This document shows, in pieces, positions 32,852 to 40,753 of a stretch of DNA of 64,000 nucleotides (positions are counted from its first letter, which is position 1; each line of letters starts with the position of its first letter). The DNA is from Clostridia bacterium (GTDB taxonomy: Bacteria > Bacillota > Clostridia > Oscillospirales > CAG-272), in assembly GCA_017482355.1 (NCBI GenBank), contig JAFUNJ010000010.1, positions 62,001-126,000 on the forward strand. Reading direction: 5' to 3'. Made by a program: the position numbers and the translations under genes. The notes below the pieces were generated by a model. That model was not told the origin of the DNA. It was given only the letters and a program-made list of their open reading frames with translations, and searched no databases.

Positions 32852-33730
32852 ATGAAGCTGACATCATTAAACGAAGTCAAAAGCATAATGGAAAAGCACG
32901 GTCTGCGCTTCAACAAGGGCTACGGGCAGAATTTTCTGATAAACGAAGCCGTGCCGCGAAGAATTGCAGAGGAGTGCGGAGCGTCGCAGGAGTCTGCGAT
33001 ACTTGAGATCGGACCGGGAATCGGAACGCTCTCGCAGGAGCTTTGCAAGCTGTATAAAAAGGTTGTCGCAGTCGAGATCGATACGACGCTCATTCCGGCA
33101 CTCGGCGAGACGATGGCGGAGTTTGATAACTTTAAGGTCATAAACGCGGACATTTTAAAGGTCGATCTAGCTGCGCTTATCAAAGAAGAATTCGGAGATA
33201 TGCCGCTTACCGTTTGCGCTAATCTTCCGTATTACATAACGACACCCATAATTATGGGACTTCTTGAATCGGGATGCCGATTTGATAACATAACAGTAAT
33301 GATACAAAAGGAGGTCGCGCTCCGTCTTTGCGCCAAGCCGGGCGATAGCGATTATGGCTCTGTTACGGCATCGGTCGCACGCTACGGCAAGGCAAGCCGA
33401 CTTTTTAACGTGTCGGCAGGAAGCTTCGTTCCTGCGCCGAAGGTCGATTCCGCCGTTATCCGCATCGAGGTCGATAAGGAGAGGAAATACTCCGTTAAAG
33501 ACGAGAAAACTATGACAAGAGTTATTCGCGGTGCCTTTGCGCAGAGAAGAAAAACGCTTGTAAATTCGCTCTCGTCGGAATTTTCCGAGCTAAGCAAGGA
33601 AGAGCTGACCGAGGCGGTTGTGGGCGCATCGTTTGCTCCTGATATCAGAGGCGAAAAGCTCGGAATAACCGAGTTCGCGCTTGTTGCCGACTCAATATAT
33701 GATAAGATCCAAACGAAGAGAGGTAAATAA
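32852..33730 (+). CDS. rsmA: 16S rRNA (adenine1518/1519-N6)-dimethyltransferase
   Basis: The 292-residue protein has KGYGQNFLINEAVPRRIAE, the SAM-binding EIGPGIGTLSQEL, the catalytic NLPYYITTPIIM and the C-terminal FVPAPKVDSAVIR, the full KsgA/RsmA set. It dimethylates two adenines in helix 45 of 16S rRNA. Its ribosome binding site AAGGAAAA is fairly weak. The HD gene follows after a single base. Confidence 0.95.
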   Translation: MKLTSLNEVKSIMEKHGLRFNKGYGQNFLINEAVPRRIAEECGASQESAILEIGPGIGTLSQELCKLYKKVVAVEIDTTLIPALGETMAEFDNFKVINADILKVDLAALIKEEFGDMPLTVCANLPYYITTPIIMGLLESGCRFDNITVMIQKEVALRLCAKPGDSDYGSVTASVARYGKASRLFNVSAGSFVPAPKVDSAVIRIEVDKERKYSVKDEKTMTRVIRGAFAQRRKTLVNSLSSEFSELSKEELTEAVVGASFAPDIRGEKLGITEFALVADSIYDKIQTKRGK

Positions 33731-33731
33731 T

Positions 33732-34313
33732 ATGACACCGAGAGAAAGATTCAAGGAATTATATACGACACATATAAAAAGAGAGGGCGCGGATAAGCTT
33801 TACGATTATCTGACCTCAACTGGAGATTTCCTCACAGCTCCTGCAAGCACGCGCTTTCACGGTGCATACGAGGGCGGACTGCTCGAGCATTCGCTCAACG
33901 TCTACGATTGCCTCGTCGATTACCTCAACCGTCCGCGCGTTAAGGAAACCTACGGAATGGAGTACAGCGACGAGAGTATCGCTATCGTGTCGCTTCTTCA
34001 CGACGTATGCAAGGTCAACTGCTATAAAAAGGGAACCCGTAACGTCAAGGACGCAAACGGCGTCTGGCAGACCGTTCCGACCTACGAATATGACGATAAG
34101 CTTCCTTACGGACACGGAGAAAAGAGCGTTTATATTATCTCAGGGTATATGAAGCTCACACGCGAGGAAGCATTTGCTATCCGTTATCACATGGGATTTT
34201 CGAGTACCGACGACGAGCGTAACGTCGGCGCGGCGTTTGAAATGTTTCCGCTTGCTTACGCACTTTCGGTTGCCGACAGCGAAGCGACGTTCTTCATTGA
34301 AGGCAAAAAGTAA
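33732..34313 (+). CDS. HD-domain phosphohydrolase/nuclease-like protein
   Basis: The 193-residue protein has an HD metal site: the early histidine in GGLLEHSLNVYD, LLHDVCKVNCY (the HD pair), then GHGEKSVYI and RYHMGF. This resembles the HD module of YhaM-type 3'-5' exonucleases and of related phage-borne hydrolases. No OB domain is present, so it is not full YhaM. The start at 33732 follows AGAGGTAAATAAT, right behind rsmA. Confidence 0.8.
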   Translation: MTPRERFKELYTTHIKREGADKLYDYLTSTGDFLTAPASTRFHGAYEGGLLEHSLNVYDCLVDYLNRPRVKETYGMEYSDESIAIVSLLHDVCKVNCYKKGTRNVKDANGVWQTVPTYEYDDKLPYGHGEKSVYIISGYMKLTREEAFAIRYHMGFSSTDDERNVGAAFEMFPLAYALSVADSEATFFIEGKK

Positions 34314-34326
34314 ATCCAACGACACA

Positions 34327-34355
34327 AAAAGAGCCGTCCGATGGACGGCTCTTTT
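34327..34355. terminator. Bidirectional terminator between the HD gene and the sugar operon
   Basis: A 13-bp stem (34327-34339 with 34343-34355) with a GAT loop and A/T arms lies between the two convergent units. Confidence 0.85.
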
Positions 34356-34361
34356 ATGTTG

Positions 34362-35054
34362 TTATTTCTTTCCTTCGTTCAGAAGCGACAGGATCGTTAC
34401 GTCGCCGAATGCTTGCTTCCAATCGGAATCAAAGCGGGCGATAGAGGTGTCCGTCGTAGTATGGGAGAGCAGATTTTTCATCACGCTGCTTCCAACCGTT
34501 GCACAGTGGCAACCTGCCGCCGCGACATCGAGGACTTCCTTTGCGGTCTTGAAGCTTGCCGCAAGGACCTGAGTTTTCTGACCGGAAAAGCTGAGTATAT
34601 CGCTGATCTGCTTAACGGTTCCGACACCGTCTGCACACAGGTTATCAAGTCGGCTGACGTAGGGCGCAACGTAAGAAGCACCTGCGTTTGCCGCAAGCAT
34701 TCCCTGTGCCTCGCTGAGGATCGCTGTAACCGTGATCTTGTAGCCCCTTTTGCTAAGGTACTTTGTAGCTTTAAGGCCAACGTCGGTCGCGGGGATCTTA
34801 ACGTAGGTGTTTTCGCCGAGGAAGCTGACAAGAGCGATAGCTTCTTCGATTATTCTGTCGAAGTCTTTTTCGGTGACCTGAACGTGAAGCTCTTTGTCCC
34901 AACCGATTATTGCGCGTATTTCGCTTAAAAGCTCAAGAACGTTTCCGCCCTCTGCCGAGAGGATGGTCGGATTCGTCGTTACGCCCTCGATGGGGTAGTA
35001 CTCGTTAAAGTAGCGTATATCGGATAGGTTCGCCGTGTCTAAAAGTAATCTCAT
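34362..35054 (-). CDS. Transaldolase / fructose-6-phosphate aldolase family protein
   Basis: The 230-residue protein has the compact class I aldolase barrel of the FSA/TalC subfamily: LLLDTANLSDIRYF, GVTTNPTILSAEGG, the Schiff-base lysine in NTYVKIPAT (near residue 85), TVTAILSEAQGMLAANAGASYVAPYVSRL and LAASFKT. It should cleave or transfer a C3 unit of a ketose phosphate. It is the last gene of a seven-gene operon, 6 bases behind yjbQ, with its GGAAGAG site inside that gene's end. Confidence 0.88.
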   Translation of the reverse strand: MRLLLDTANLSDIRYFNEYYPIEGVTTNPTILSAEGGNVLELLSEIRAIIGWDKELHVQVTEKDFDRIIEEAIALVSFLGENTYVKIPATDVGLKATKYLSKRGYKITVTAILSEAQGMLAANAGASYVAPYVSRLDNLCADGVGTVKQISDILSFSGQKTQVLAASFKTAKEVLDVAAAGCHCATVGSSVMKNLLSHTTTDTSIARFDSDWKQAFGDVTILSLLNEGKK

Positions 35055-35060
35055 TTCAAA

Positions 35061-35681
35061 TTATCTCTTCCAGTTAAGAGTGTAGTGGATGTCGTCTGCC
35101 TTTTCCTCGTCGGTGAACTTGTGGAGAGTGTCAACGACCTTACCGTCGTTCCACTTTCTGTCGTTAACGGGCTCGGTCGTACCCATAACGGTTACGTTGA
35201 GCTGTCTGTGGCGAGCACGAACGTGGTCCCAGTCGATGAAGTAAACGTGAGCAAACTCACCGCCGTCAAGGATGCCATCCTTGATGGTCATGGTCTCGCT
35301 TCTGCCGAAGAAGCAGGAACGGAGGTGACCGTCGGTGTTCATAGAGGTGAAGTCACCGGGCTCGTTTACAAATCTGCCGAACTTGGAGTGGATCGGACCG
35401 GGATGACGGTAGTCACCCTCATTTACGTAGTCGGGGATCATCTTTCTCATGATGTCGAGAAGGTCGTGCTGGAGATACTCGAGATCGAAAGAATCGATGT
35501 CGTGAGAGCACTCCTGAACCATTACCGAGCAGGTGGTGTGGTGAGAAGCGATACAAACGGTACCGTTCTTAACTCCCGACTCAGCTACGATCTTCATGAT
35601 CTCGCTCGTTACGTCGTGGAAGGTGGGGATCCAACCTCTGGACTGAAGCTCAAGCTCTTTCTGATAAACCTTAAATTCCAT
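35061..35681 (-). CDS. YjbQ/UPF0047 family protein
   Basis: The 206-residue protein has the YjbQ pattern: VCIASHHTTCSVMVQE, YRHPGPIHSKFGRFVN, SSFFGRSE-like LRSCFFGRSETMTIKDG and FIDWDHVRARHRQLNVTVMG. Typical members have about 135-140 residues; this one has an insertion before the His-rich middle and a longer C-terminus. A thiamine phosphate synthase side activity is reported for E. coli YjbQ, but the true role is unclear. Its place within a sugar operon suggests an aldolase-linked or phosphosugar role. AGGAGG-like GGAGG precedes the start. Confidence 0.85.
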   Translation of the reverse strand: MEFKVYQKELELQSRGWIPTFHDVTSEIMKIVAESGVKNGTVCIASHHTTCSVMVQECSHDIDSFDLEYLQHDLLDIMRKMIPDYVNEGDYRHPGPIHSKFGRFVNEPGDFTSMNTDGHLRSCFFGRSETMTIKDGILDGGEFAHVYFIDWDHVRARHRQLNVTVMGTTEPVNDRKWNDGKVVDTLHKFTDEEKADDIHYTLNWKR

Positions 35682-35704
35682 TTTTGTTTTCCTCCAAAAA
35701 TATA

Positions 35705-36301
35705 TTATTTTTTATTGAGTCGCTCGCCTACTGCTCCACCCGGATGGATGAGTGCGAACTGCTCATTTTTGTAATCTGTTTCTTCGATAAGCGCTGCCTG
35801 AAGAGCATGGAAGATCATGCAAAGGGCAGTCGTTGAGGTCGTGCCCTGCGCGTTGTACTTATCGGTTTCGCGGTTGACGTACTGTTTAAGAACTACGTCT
35901 GCGCTCGTAGCAAGAACGGAGTTAAGATCCTCCGTAACGGTGATCACCTTAACGCCCTTTGCCTTGCAAATATCAAGTATAGGAAGGAGCTCCTTGGTCT
36001 TTCCTCCGCGCGAGGCGAATATCATAACGTCGCCATTCTGGAGATAACCGGTTGCACCGTGAACTGCCTCGGCAGGAGAAATGAATCTCGTGGGGCGCTC
36101 GATGCAGCAGAGAAGATGTGCCATGTGCTGGCAGATTATTCCCGAGTGTCCGCAGCCCGACGTTCCGATACGCTCTGCGTTTTTGAGAAGCTCAACAGCT
36201 TTGCTGAACTGCTCGTCATCGAAGTAATCGAGCATCGTAGCGATGCACTCGCTTTCGATCTTATAGGCGTTTTTTGCTGCCTCTAAAGCTTCTTTTCTCA
36301 T
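35705..36301 (-). CDS. SIS-domain phosphosugar isomerase (GutQ/KpsF-like)
   Basis: The 198-residue protein is a single SIS domain. RIGTSGCGHSGIICQHMAHL is the phosphosugar loop, followed by SPAEAVHGATGYLQNGDVMIFASRGGKTKEL and a C-terminal HPGGAVGERL, the signature of arabinose-5-phosphate isomerases. No CBS domains follow. It likely interconverts aldose and ketose phosphates in this operon. It starts one base after the stop of the TIM-like gene. Confidence 0.87.
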   Translation of the reverse strand: MRKEALEAAKNAYKIESECIATMLDYFDDEQFSKAVELLKNAERIGTSGCGHSGIICQHMAHLLCCIERPTRFISPAEAVHGATGYLQNGDVMIFASRGGKTKELLPILDICKAKGVKVITVTEDLNSVLATSADVVLKQYVNRETDKYNAQGTTSTTALCMIFHALQAALIEETDYKNEQFALIHPGGAVGERLNKK

Positions 36302-36302
36302 A

Positions 36303-37004
36303 TTATCCGTGCACCTCGTCCCATGCGCGACGAACTGCCGCGATCATTTCCTCGGCAAGTGCGAGGGGATTTTCTGCCTTTGCGATAGCGCTCGAGCAGC
36401 CCGATGCGGAGGAACCTGCCTTGATTATGTTGTAGCAGTCCTCGCCCTTGCTGATTCCTGCGGAGGGGAAGGGCTTGATCTCGGGATTGACCTCTCTGAT
36501 CACGCGAATGACCTCATCGACGTATTCCTTGTCAGCGGGCTTGCCTGTACCGATAAGCTCAGTCGGCTCAGCAACGAGAATGTTCGGTCCGAGCTTTGCG
36601 ATCTCTCTTACCTCGTCAACGCTGTCAGCGCAGACCATAGTAGCAAGACCGACTTCGTCAGCACGCGCGATAGCCGCCTTGATCTCGTCAAGGGTGAGCT
36701 TATGCTCTGCGTGGTTGAGCATTACGCCGACAGCGCCTGCCGCCTTGAGAGCTTCGGGAAGCGTTCTTCCCATGCCCTTGCCGACGGTAAGACTGTCCAT
36801 GTGCTGAGAGTAAACGTGAACTCTCTTTACGTTGTGTGCGATATTGAAGATCTCGGTGTCCGGAACGTCGAGAATGACATCAACATCGTATTTTTCTGCA
36901 AGCTCATCAAGACCCTTTGCGATCTCAAGAAGAGTATCGCCGTACATATAGCACTTAGGGCCGTATTCAAAGAAGGGTTCTTTAATAGTGTAATTCTTTA
37001 CCAT
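36303..37004 (-). CDS. Triosephosphate isomerase-like protein, archaeal-type
   Basis: The 233-residue barrel resembles archaeal-type triosephosphate isomerase. It has VHVYSQHMD with the catalytic His68, AGAVGVMLNHAEHKL, TMVCADSVDEV and the Glu loop VAEPTELIGTG (canonical EPPELIGTG). The usual N-terminal Asn-x-Lys is only partly kept (GPKCYMYG). It may isomerise another short sugar phosphate such as a tetrulose phosphate, as seen with TIM homologues of erythritol catabolism; that is inference. Confidence 0.78.
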   Translation of the reverse strand: MVKNYTIKEPFFEYGPKCYMYGDTLLEIAKGLDELAEKYDVDVILDVPDTEIFNIAHNVKRVHVYSQHMDSLTVGKGMGRTLPEALKAAGAVGVMLNHAEHKLTLDEIKAAIARADEVGLATMVCADSVDEVREIAKLGPNILVAEPTELIGTGKPADKEYVDEVIRVIREVNPEIKPFPSAGISKGEDCYNIIKAGSSASGCSSAIAKAENPLALAEEMIAAVRRAWDEVHG

Positions 37005-37027
37005 TGTCCTGAAAGTTTCCTTTCGTA

Positions 37028-38464
37028 TCAGTTGAGTTTTGCGTCGTAGGAACAGAATCTGTTATAAGCTTCGGTGTAATCGCTTCCCGACGGCAGGTAT
37101 TCGTTCTTTGTCGTAACGAGCTTTTCCGCCGCATCCTCGATGTTATTGAAGAGACCAATTCCGACTGCGGCAAATATTGCCGAGCCGAGACATGCAGTCT
37201 CGCTTTCGGAAAGCGTTTTGAGGCGTCTGTTCGTTACGTCGGACTTCATCTGCGCCCACAGGGGACTTGATGCGCCGCCGCCCGTTATGCGTATTTCTTC
37301 GACCTTATCTGCGCCTATGTAGTCAAGATCCTGCTTGAGTATAAAGGCGATAGACTCCATTATCGCTCTTGCGAAATGTCCGCGTCCGTGTGAGAGGGTA
37401 ACTCCCGTAAAGGTCGCGGTTGCGCTCGGATTATACTTTGGCATCGTTGATCCGCAGAAATAGGGGAGGACTGTCATTCCGTCAGAGCCGGCGGGAATAT
37501 CCTTAGCGAGAGCATCAAGTTCGCGGAAGGTAAAGTCCTCTGCAAAATTATTCTTGAACCATTTGAGCGCCATGCCCGCAGTCGACGACCAGAGTATGAG
37601 GCAGTATTTGCCGTCAATACCGTGAACGTGGCAGGGAATAATGCTGTTCGGCTGATATGGCGGAAGCTTGTCCGTCATAACGCAGATAGCCATTATGGTG
37701 CCCGTCATTTCGCTGATGACTCTGTCAGAGACGCATCCTGCGCCGACAGTTCCTGCGATCTGATCGAGCGCTCCGCTCACGACCTTGGCTCCGTTATATT
37801 CACCGATGACCTCTGCACTGCGGCAGATGCGCGGGAAAACGTCCTCGCAGATGCCGATAAAGTTGAGCATCTCGCTCCACCATTTACCGTTTATTACGTC
37901 GTAATAAATGGTCGATGACTGTATCGTCGGCTCGGTGACAAAGTTGCCCGTGAGTCGGTACAGTATCCAGTCCTCAAGCATAAATACCTTGCGTATTCTT
38001 CCGAACACGTCGGGACGGTTATTCTTGAACCATAGAAGCTTACTTGCAGGCCAACCTGCGGTTATTTCGGGCTGTCCCGTTACGTTATAAACGAGTTCGT
38101 TTCCGAATTTCGCCTTTATATCCTCGGCTTCTTTTTCAGCTCTGTTGTCGAGCCAAACTACCGCGGGATAAAGAGGAGAAGCGTTTTCGTCGGTCAGAAT
38201 GAGCGTTTCGCCCTGCGTGTCGACCGATATTGCGTCGATCTTTCCGCATTTTTCCGTAAGCTCGTCAAGTGCGCTTTTGCAGATCCTTATATATTCTTCG
38301 GGATCGAATTCGATAAAGCCGGTATCGGAATAGGTATTTAAGGTATAATCTCTGCTCGTCAGCGCCAGACGCTTGCCGTTACCGTCAAAGACTGCCGCCT
38401 TGAGCGAGGTAGTACCTATATCTATACCGAGAAGCTTATAGTCGGCTGAATTTTTATTTGACAT
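37028..38464 (-). CDS. FGGY-family carbohydrate kinase
   Basis: The 478-residue protein has the FGGY layout: KLLGIDIGTTSLKAAVFD, ISVDTQGETLILTDE, a substrate-loop region YPAVVWLDNRAE, VVSGALDQIAGTVGAGCV and the late EEIRITGGGASSPLWAQMKSDV. It phosphorylates a sugar, ketose or polyol; the exact substrate cannot be told. The start at 38464 follows AAAGGACAG; a TTG 15 bases earlier overlaps that site. Confidence 0.9.
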   Translation of the reverse strand: MSNKNSADYKLLGIDIGTTSLKAAVFDGNGKRLALTSRDYTLNTYSDTGFIEFDPEEYIRICKSALDELTEKCGKIDAISVDTQGETLILTDENASPLYPAVVWLDNRAEKEAEDIKAKFGNELVYNVTGQPEITAGWPASKLLWFKNNRPDVFGRIRKVFMLEDWILYRLTGNFVTEPTIQSSTIYYDVINGKWWSEMLNFIGICEDVFPRICRSAEVIGEYNGAKVVSGALDQIAGTVGAGCVSDRVISEMTGTIMAICVMTDKLPPYQPNSIIPCHVHGIDGKYCLILWSSTAGMALKWFKNNFAEDFTFRELDALAKDIPAGSDGMTVLPYFCGSTMPKYNPSATATFTGVTLSHGRGHFARAIMESIAFILKQDLDYIGADKVEEIRITGGGASSPLWAQMKSDVTNRRLKTLSESETACLGSAIFAAVGIGLFNNIEDAAEKLVTTKNEYLPSGSDYTEAYNRFCSYDAKLN

Positions 38465-38532
38465 TATCTGTCCTTTCAAGGCATTATGCGGAAATCCGTG
38501 AAGTGACGGATTTCCGCGTAATTTTTAGTATA

Positions 38533-39504
38533 TTAGTAGCCGACCTTTTCCCAGCACTCGAAGGGAGCAGCGAGCTCTTCGCTGATGTAGACCTGAGTCT
38601 TCTTGGTCTGAAGCATGGTGCTCGGGAGGTAAGGAGTGATCGGACCGTGTGTGCAGAGACGGCTGGTCATTCTCTGCCAGGAAGAGAAGGTACCGCAGGT
38701 AGCAAGTGCGTGAACCTCGATACGCTCCTTTGCTCTCATAACGTCGAGCGGTCCGATAGTAGCTGCGCAGGGAGGAACGTTAGCGATATCGCCGGACTGA
38801 CCGAAGGTACCGTTAAGGGAGTTCTGCATGATGGTCATGGGGTGAAGCTTAACGATCTGTGCGGGCTGGTTGAGCCATTCTTCGATGTCGCCGGAACCGA
38901 TGAACTCGGGAATCGGGTCAACGAATGCCATGTGTCCTGCCCATCCGGGAGATGTCGATGCGATATCAGCACCGGTTCCCTCGGTGATGTCGTCAATGAT
39001 CTTGGAGTAATCCTTGATGTTAGCGTTTGTCGGGAAGTGAACGTTCTCCATAGGCATACGGAGCTTCTCGTCGATCTGGTAGTAGAGGTACTTGATCATC
39101 GAGTGAGCGAAGCCTGCCTCATAGGTGATAGGAGCGATGTTTCCGTTCTCATCTGCCCATTCGTCCTCTGCTACGAGGTGAACCTTGGAACAGTCAACCT
39201 TGAAGTAGTTGATGAGCTGTGCAAGCGGAATGTAGGTGTCGGGCTCGGGGTTACCGAGGATCATAGTGAAGGACTTTCCTGCCTCAGATGCTGCCTTAAG
39301 ACGGGTGAAGAGGGTGGAAATGAGAACGGGATGGGGGTTCATCATAACCTTAACTTCGAATTCGGGATGCCACCAGTCCTCTCTCTTTTCGAGGTCCTTG
39401 CCGCTCAAGCTGCGAACGTATTCGCAAACCTTTTTATCCTTAAAAGGAACAAAATCGGCGGGGGCAAAGTCAAATTTTGTTGCGGGATCTGTGATGAAGT
39501 TCAT
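38533..39504 (-). CDS. Divergent glucosamine-6-phosphate deaminase (NagB)-like protein
   Basis: The 323-residue protein is related to the NagB/6-phosphogluconolactonase fold: FTMILGNPEPDTYIPLAQLI takes the place of the usual phosphate loop, VHLVAEDEW the active-site Asp/Glu, and GADIASTSPGWAGHMAFVDP the GVDGHIAF-like motif. Against standard NagB (about 245-265 residues) it has about 60 extra residues and lacks the LGxATGST loop, so its substrate or reaction is probably different. It follows the NagA-like gene in the operon. AAAGGAG lies 10 bases before the ATG. Confidence 0.8.
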   Translation of the reverse strand: MNFITDPATKFDFAPADFVPFKDKKVCEYVRSLSGKDLEKREDWWHPEFEVKVMMNPHPVLISTLFTRLKAASEAGKSFTMILGNPEPDTYIPLAQLINYFKVDCSKVHLVAEDEWADENGNIAPITYEAGFAHSMIKYLYYQIDEKLRMPMENVHFPTNANIKDYSKIIDDITEGTGADIASTSPGWAGHMAFVDPIPEFIGSGDIEEWLNQPAQIVKLHPMTIMQNSLNGTFGQSGDIANVPPCAATIGPLDVMRAKERIEVHALATCGTFSSWQRMTSRLCTHGPITPYLPSTMLQTKKTQVYISEELAAPFECWEKVGY

Positions 39505-39525
39505 TGTCTTATACTCCTTTGATTT

Positions 39526-40668
39526 TTATTTTACAATTTCACCGCCGAAGACGGTGTATTTGACGTTAAATAGATGGTCGACTACGATGAGGTTGGCTAC
39601 GTTGCCTACAGCGATTCTTCCGCGGTCACTTAGACCGAGGAGAGTTGCGGGGTTGGTGGATGCGAACTTGAACGCCTGACATACCGAAGCGCCTGTGTGC
39701 TTGATTATGTTCTTGCAGGGACCGTCAAGGATCATACCGCTTCCTGCGATCTCGCCCGTAAAGTCGAAGTTAATATCGTCAGCGCCCTCGTAAAGATCGC
39801 CGTCCGGGATAGGACCGTGGTCAACGAATGCGTCTGCAATAAGAATGACGCGGTCGTCGCCCTTGATCTTACGGATGAGGCGGAGCATATACGGGTCAAC
39901 GTGAATACCGACCTTGTCGCAGATAAGCTCTGTGTATATCGTATTATTGTAGAGAGCGCACTCGTCAACGCAGGCGGAGCGGCATTCGGGGTATCTGTGG
40001 ATCGTTCCCGTTGCGTTAGTGTGATGAGTTGCGAGCTTAAGACCGTAAGGCATAAGCGCCTCGATCTGGTCGGGAGACGCTTCGCTGTGAGCGACCGAAA
40101 GGATAGCATTCGGATTAACGCTCTTTGCATAGCGGACGAACTCCTCGATGTTTTCTCTTTCGGGAGCAAGGCACCATACCTTTGCAAGGTCGCCTGCCTC
40201 GTCAACAACTTTCTTGTAGTTAGCTGCGTCAACGGGACCCTTCCAGGGGTTGTTTTCGCGGTTGCCGCCGAAATTCGGGTTGAGGTAAGGTCCTTCCATA
40301 TAAAGACCTATTATGTTCTTTGCCTTACCGTCGGCGATCGTCTTCTTTATAAGCTTGATAGCGTCGACGTACTGATCGGCGTTCATATTGTAATAGAGCG
40401 CGGGCATAACGTCTGTAACGCCGTGATGGAGCAGAACGTCTGCTACCTTTTCGGGATCCTCTGTGAAGAAGGTATCGCCGTCTGCGTGAGTATGAATATC
40501 TATAAGTCCGGGTCCGACGTATGCGCCGTTTACGTCGAGTATTTCAGCGCCGTCGGGTATCTTTACCTTTCTGCCGAACTCGACTATTTTGCCGTTATCG
40601 ACAAGAACGGTTCCGTCGTAAATGTAATGATCTGTCATTACAATTGTTGCGTTTGTAATTGCGAGCAT
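39526..40668 (-). CDS. NagA-like amidohydrolase (N-acetylaminosugar-phosphate deacetylase family)
   Basis: The 380-residue protein has an amidohydrolase barrel: YVGPGLIDIHTHADGDTFF, LYMEGPYLNPNFGG, LSVAHSEAS, THHTNATG, and the catalytic Asp in ILIADAFVDHG. It ends GNVANLIVVDHLFNVKYTVFGGEIV. In NagA the segment around THHTNATG reads HLFNAM; the change and the missing His at the usual place mark it as divergent. The start at 40668 follows AGGAGGTG. It is the first gene after the operon promoter. Confidence 0.82.
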   Translation of the reverse strand: MLAITNATIVMTDHYIYDGTVLVDNGKIVEFGRKVKIPDGAEILDVNGAYVGPGLIDIHTHADGDTFFTEDPEKVADVLLHHGVTDVMPALYYNMNADQYVDAIKLIKKTIADGKAKNIIGLYMEGPYLNPNFGGNRENNPWKGPVDAANYKKVVDEAGDLAKVWCLAPERENIEEFVRYAKSVNPNAILSVAHSEASPDQIEALMPYGLKLATHHTNATGTIHRYPECRSACVDECALYNNTIYTELICDKVGIHVDPYMLRLIRKIKGDDRVILIADAFVDHGPIPDGDLYEGADDINFDFTGEIAGSGMILDGPCKNIIKHTGASVCQAFKFASTNPATLLGLSDRGRIAVGNVANLIVVDHLFNVKYTVFGGEIVK

Positions 40669-40693
40669 TGTACCACCTCCTGAATATAATATA

Positions 40694-40722
40694 ATTATAC
40701 CTATAAAAAGGGAATATGTCAA
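40694..40722 (-). promoter_or_regulatory. Consensus promoter of the seven-gene sugar operon
   Basis: On the minus strand TTGACA (40722-40717), 17 bases and TATAAT (40699-40694) lie 26 bases before the NagA-like start. No regulator gene or operator palindrome was seen beside it. Confidence 0.8.
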
Positions 40723-40753
40723 TAACTTTCCTGACAATAAATTCCGCAAAAGC

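Noticed and set aside
38458..40683. Long open frames on the plus strand opposite the NagB-like and NagA-like genes
   Set aside because: Low-complexity mirror products with no motifs; the minus-strand genes have promoter, ribosome binding sites and family motifs.
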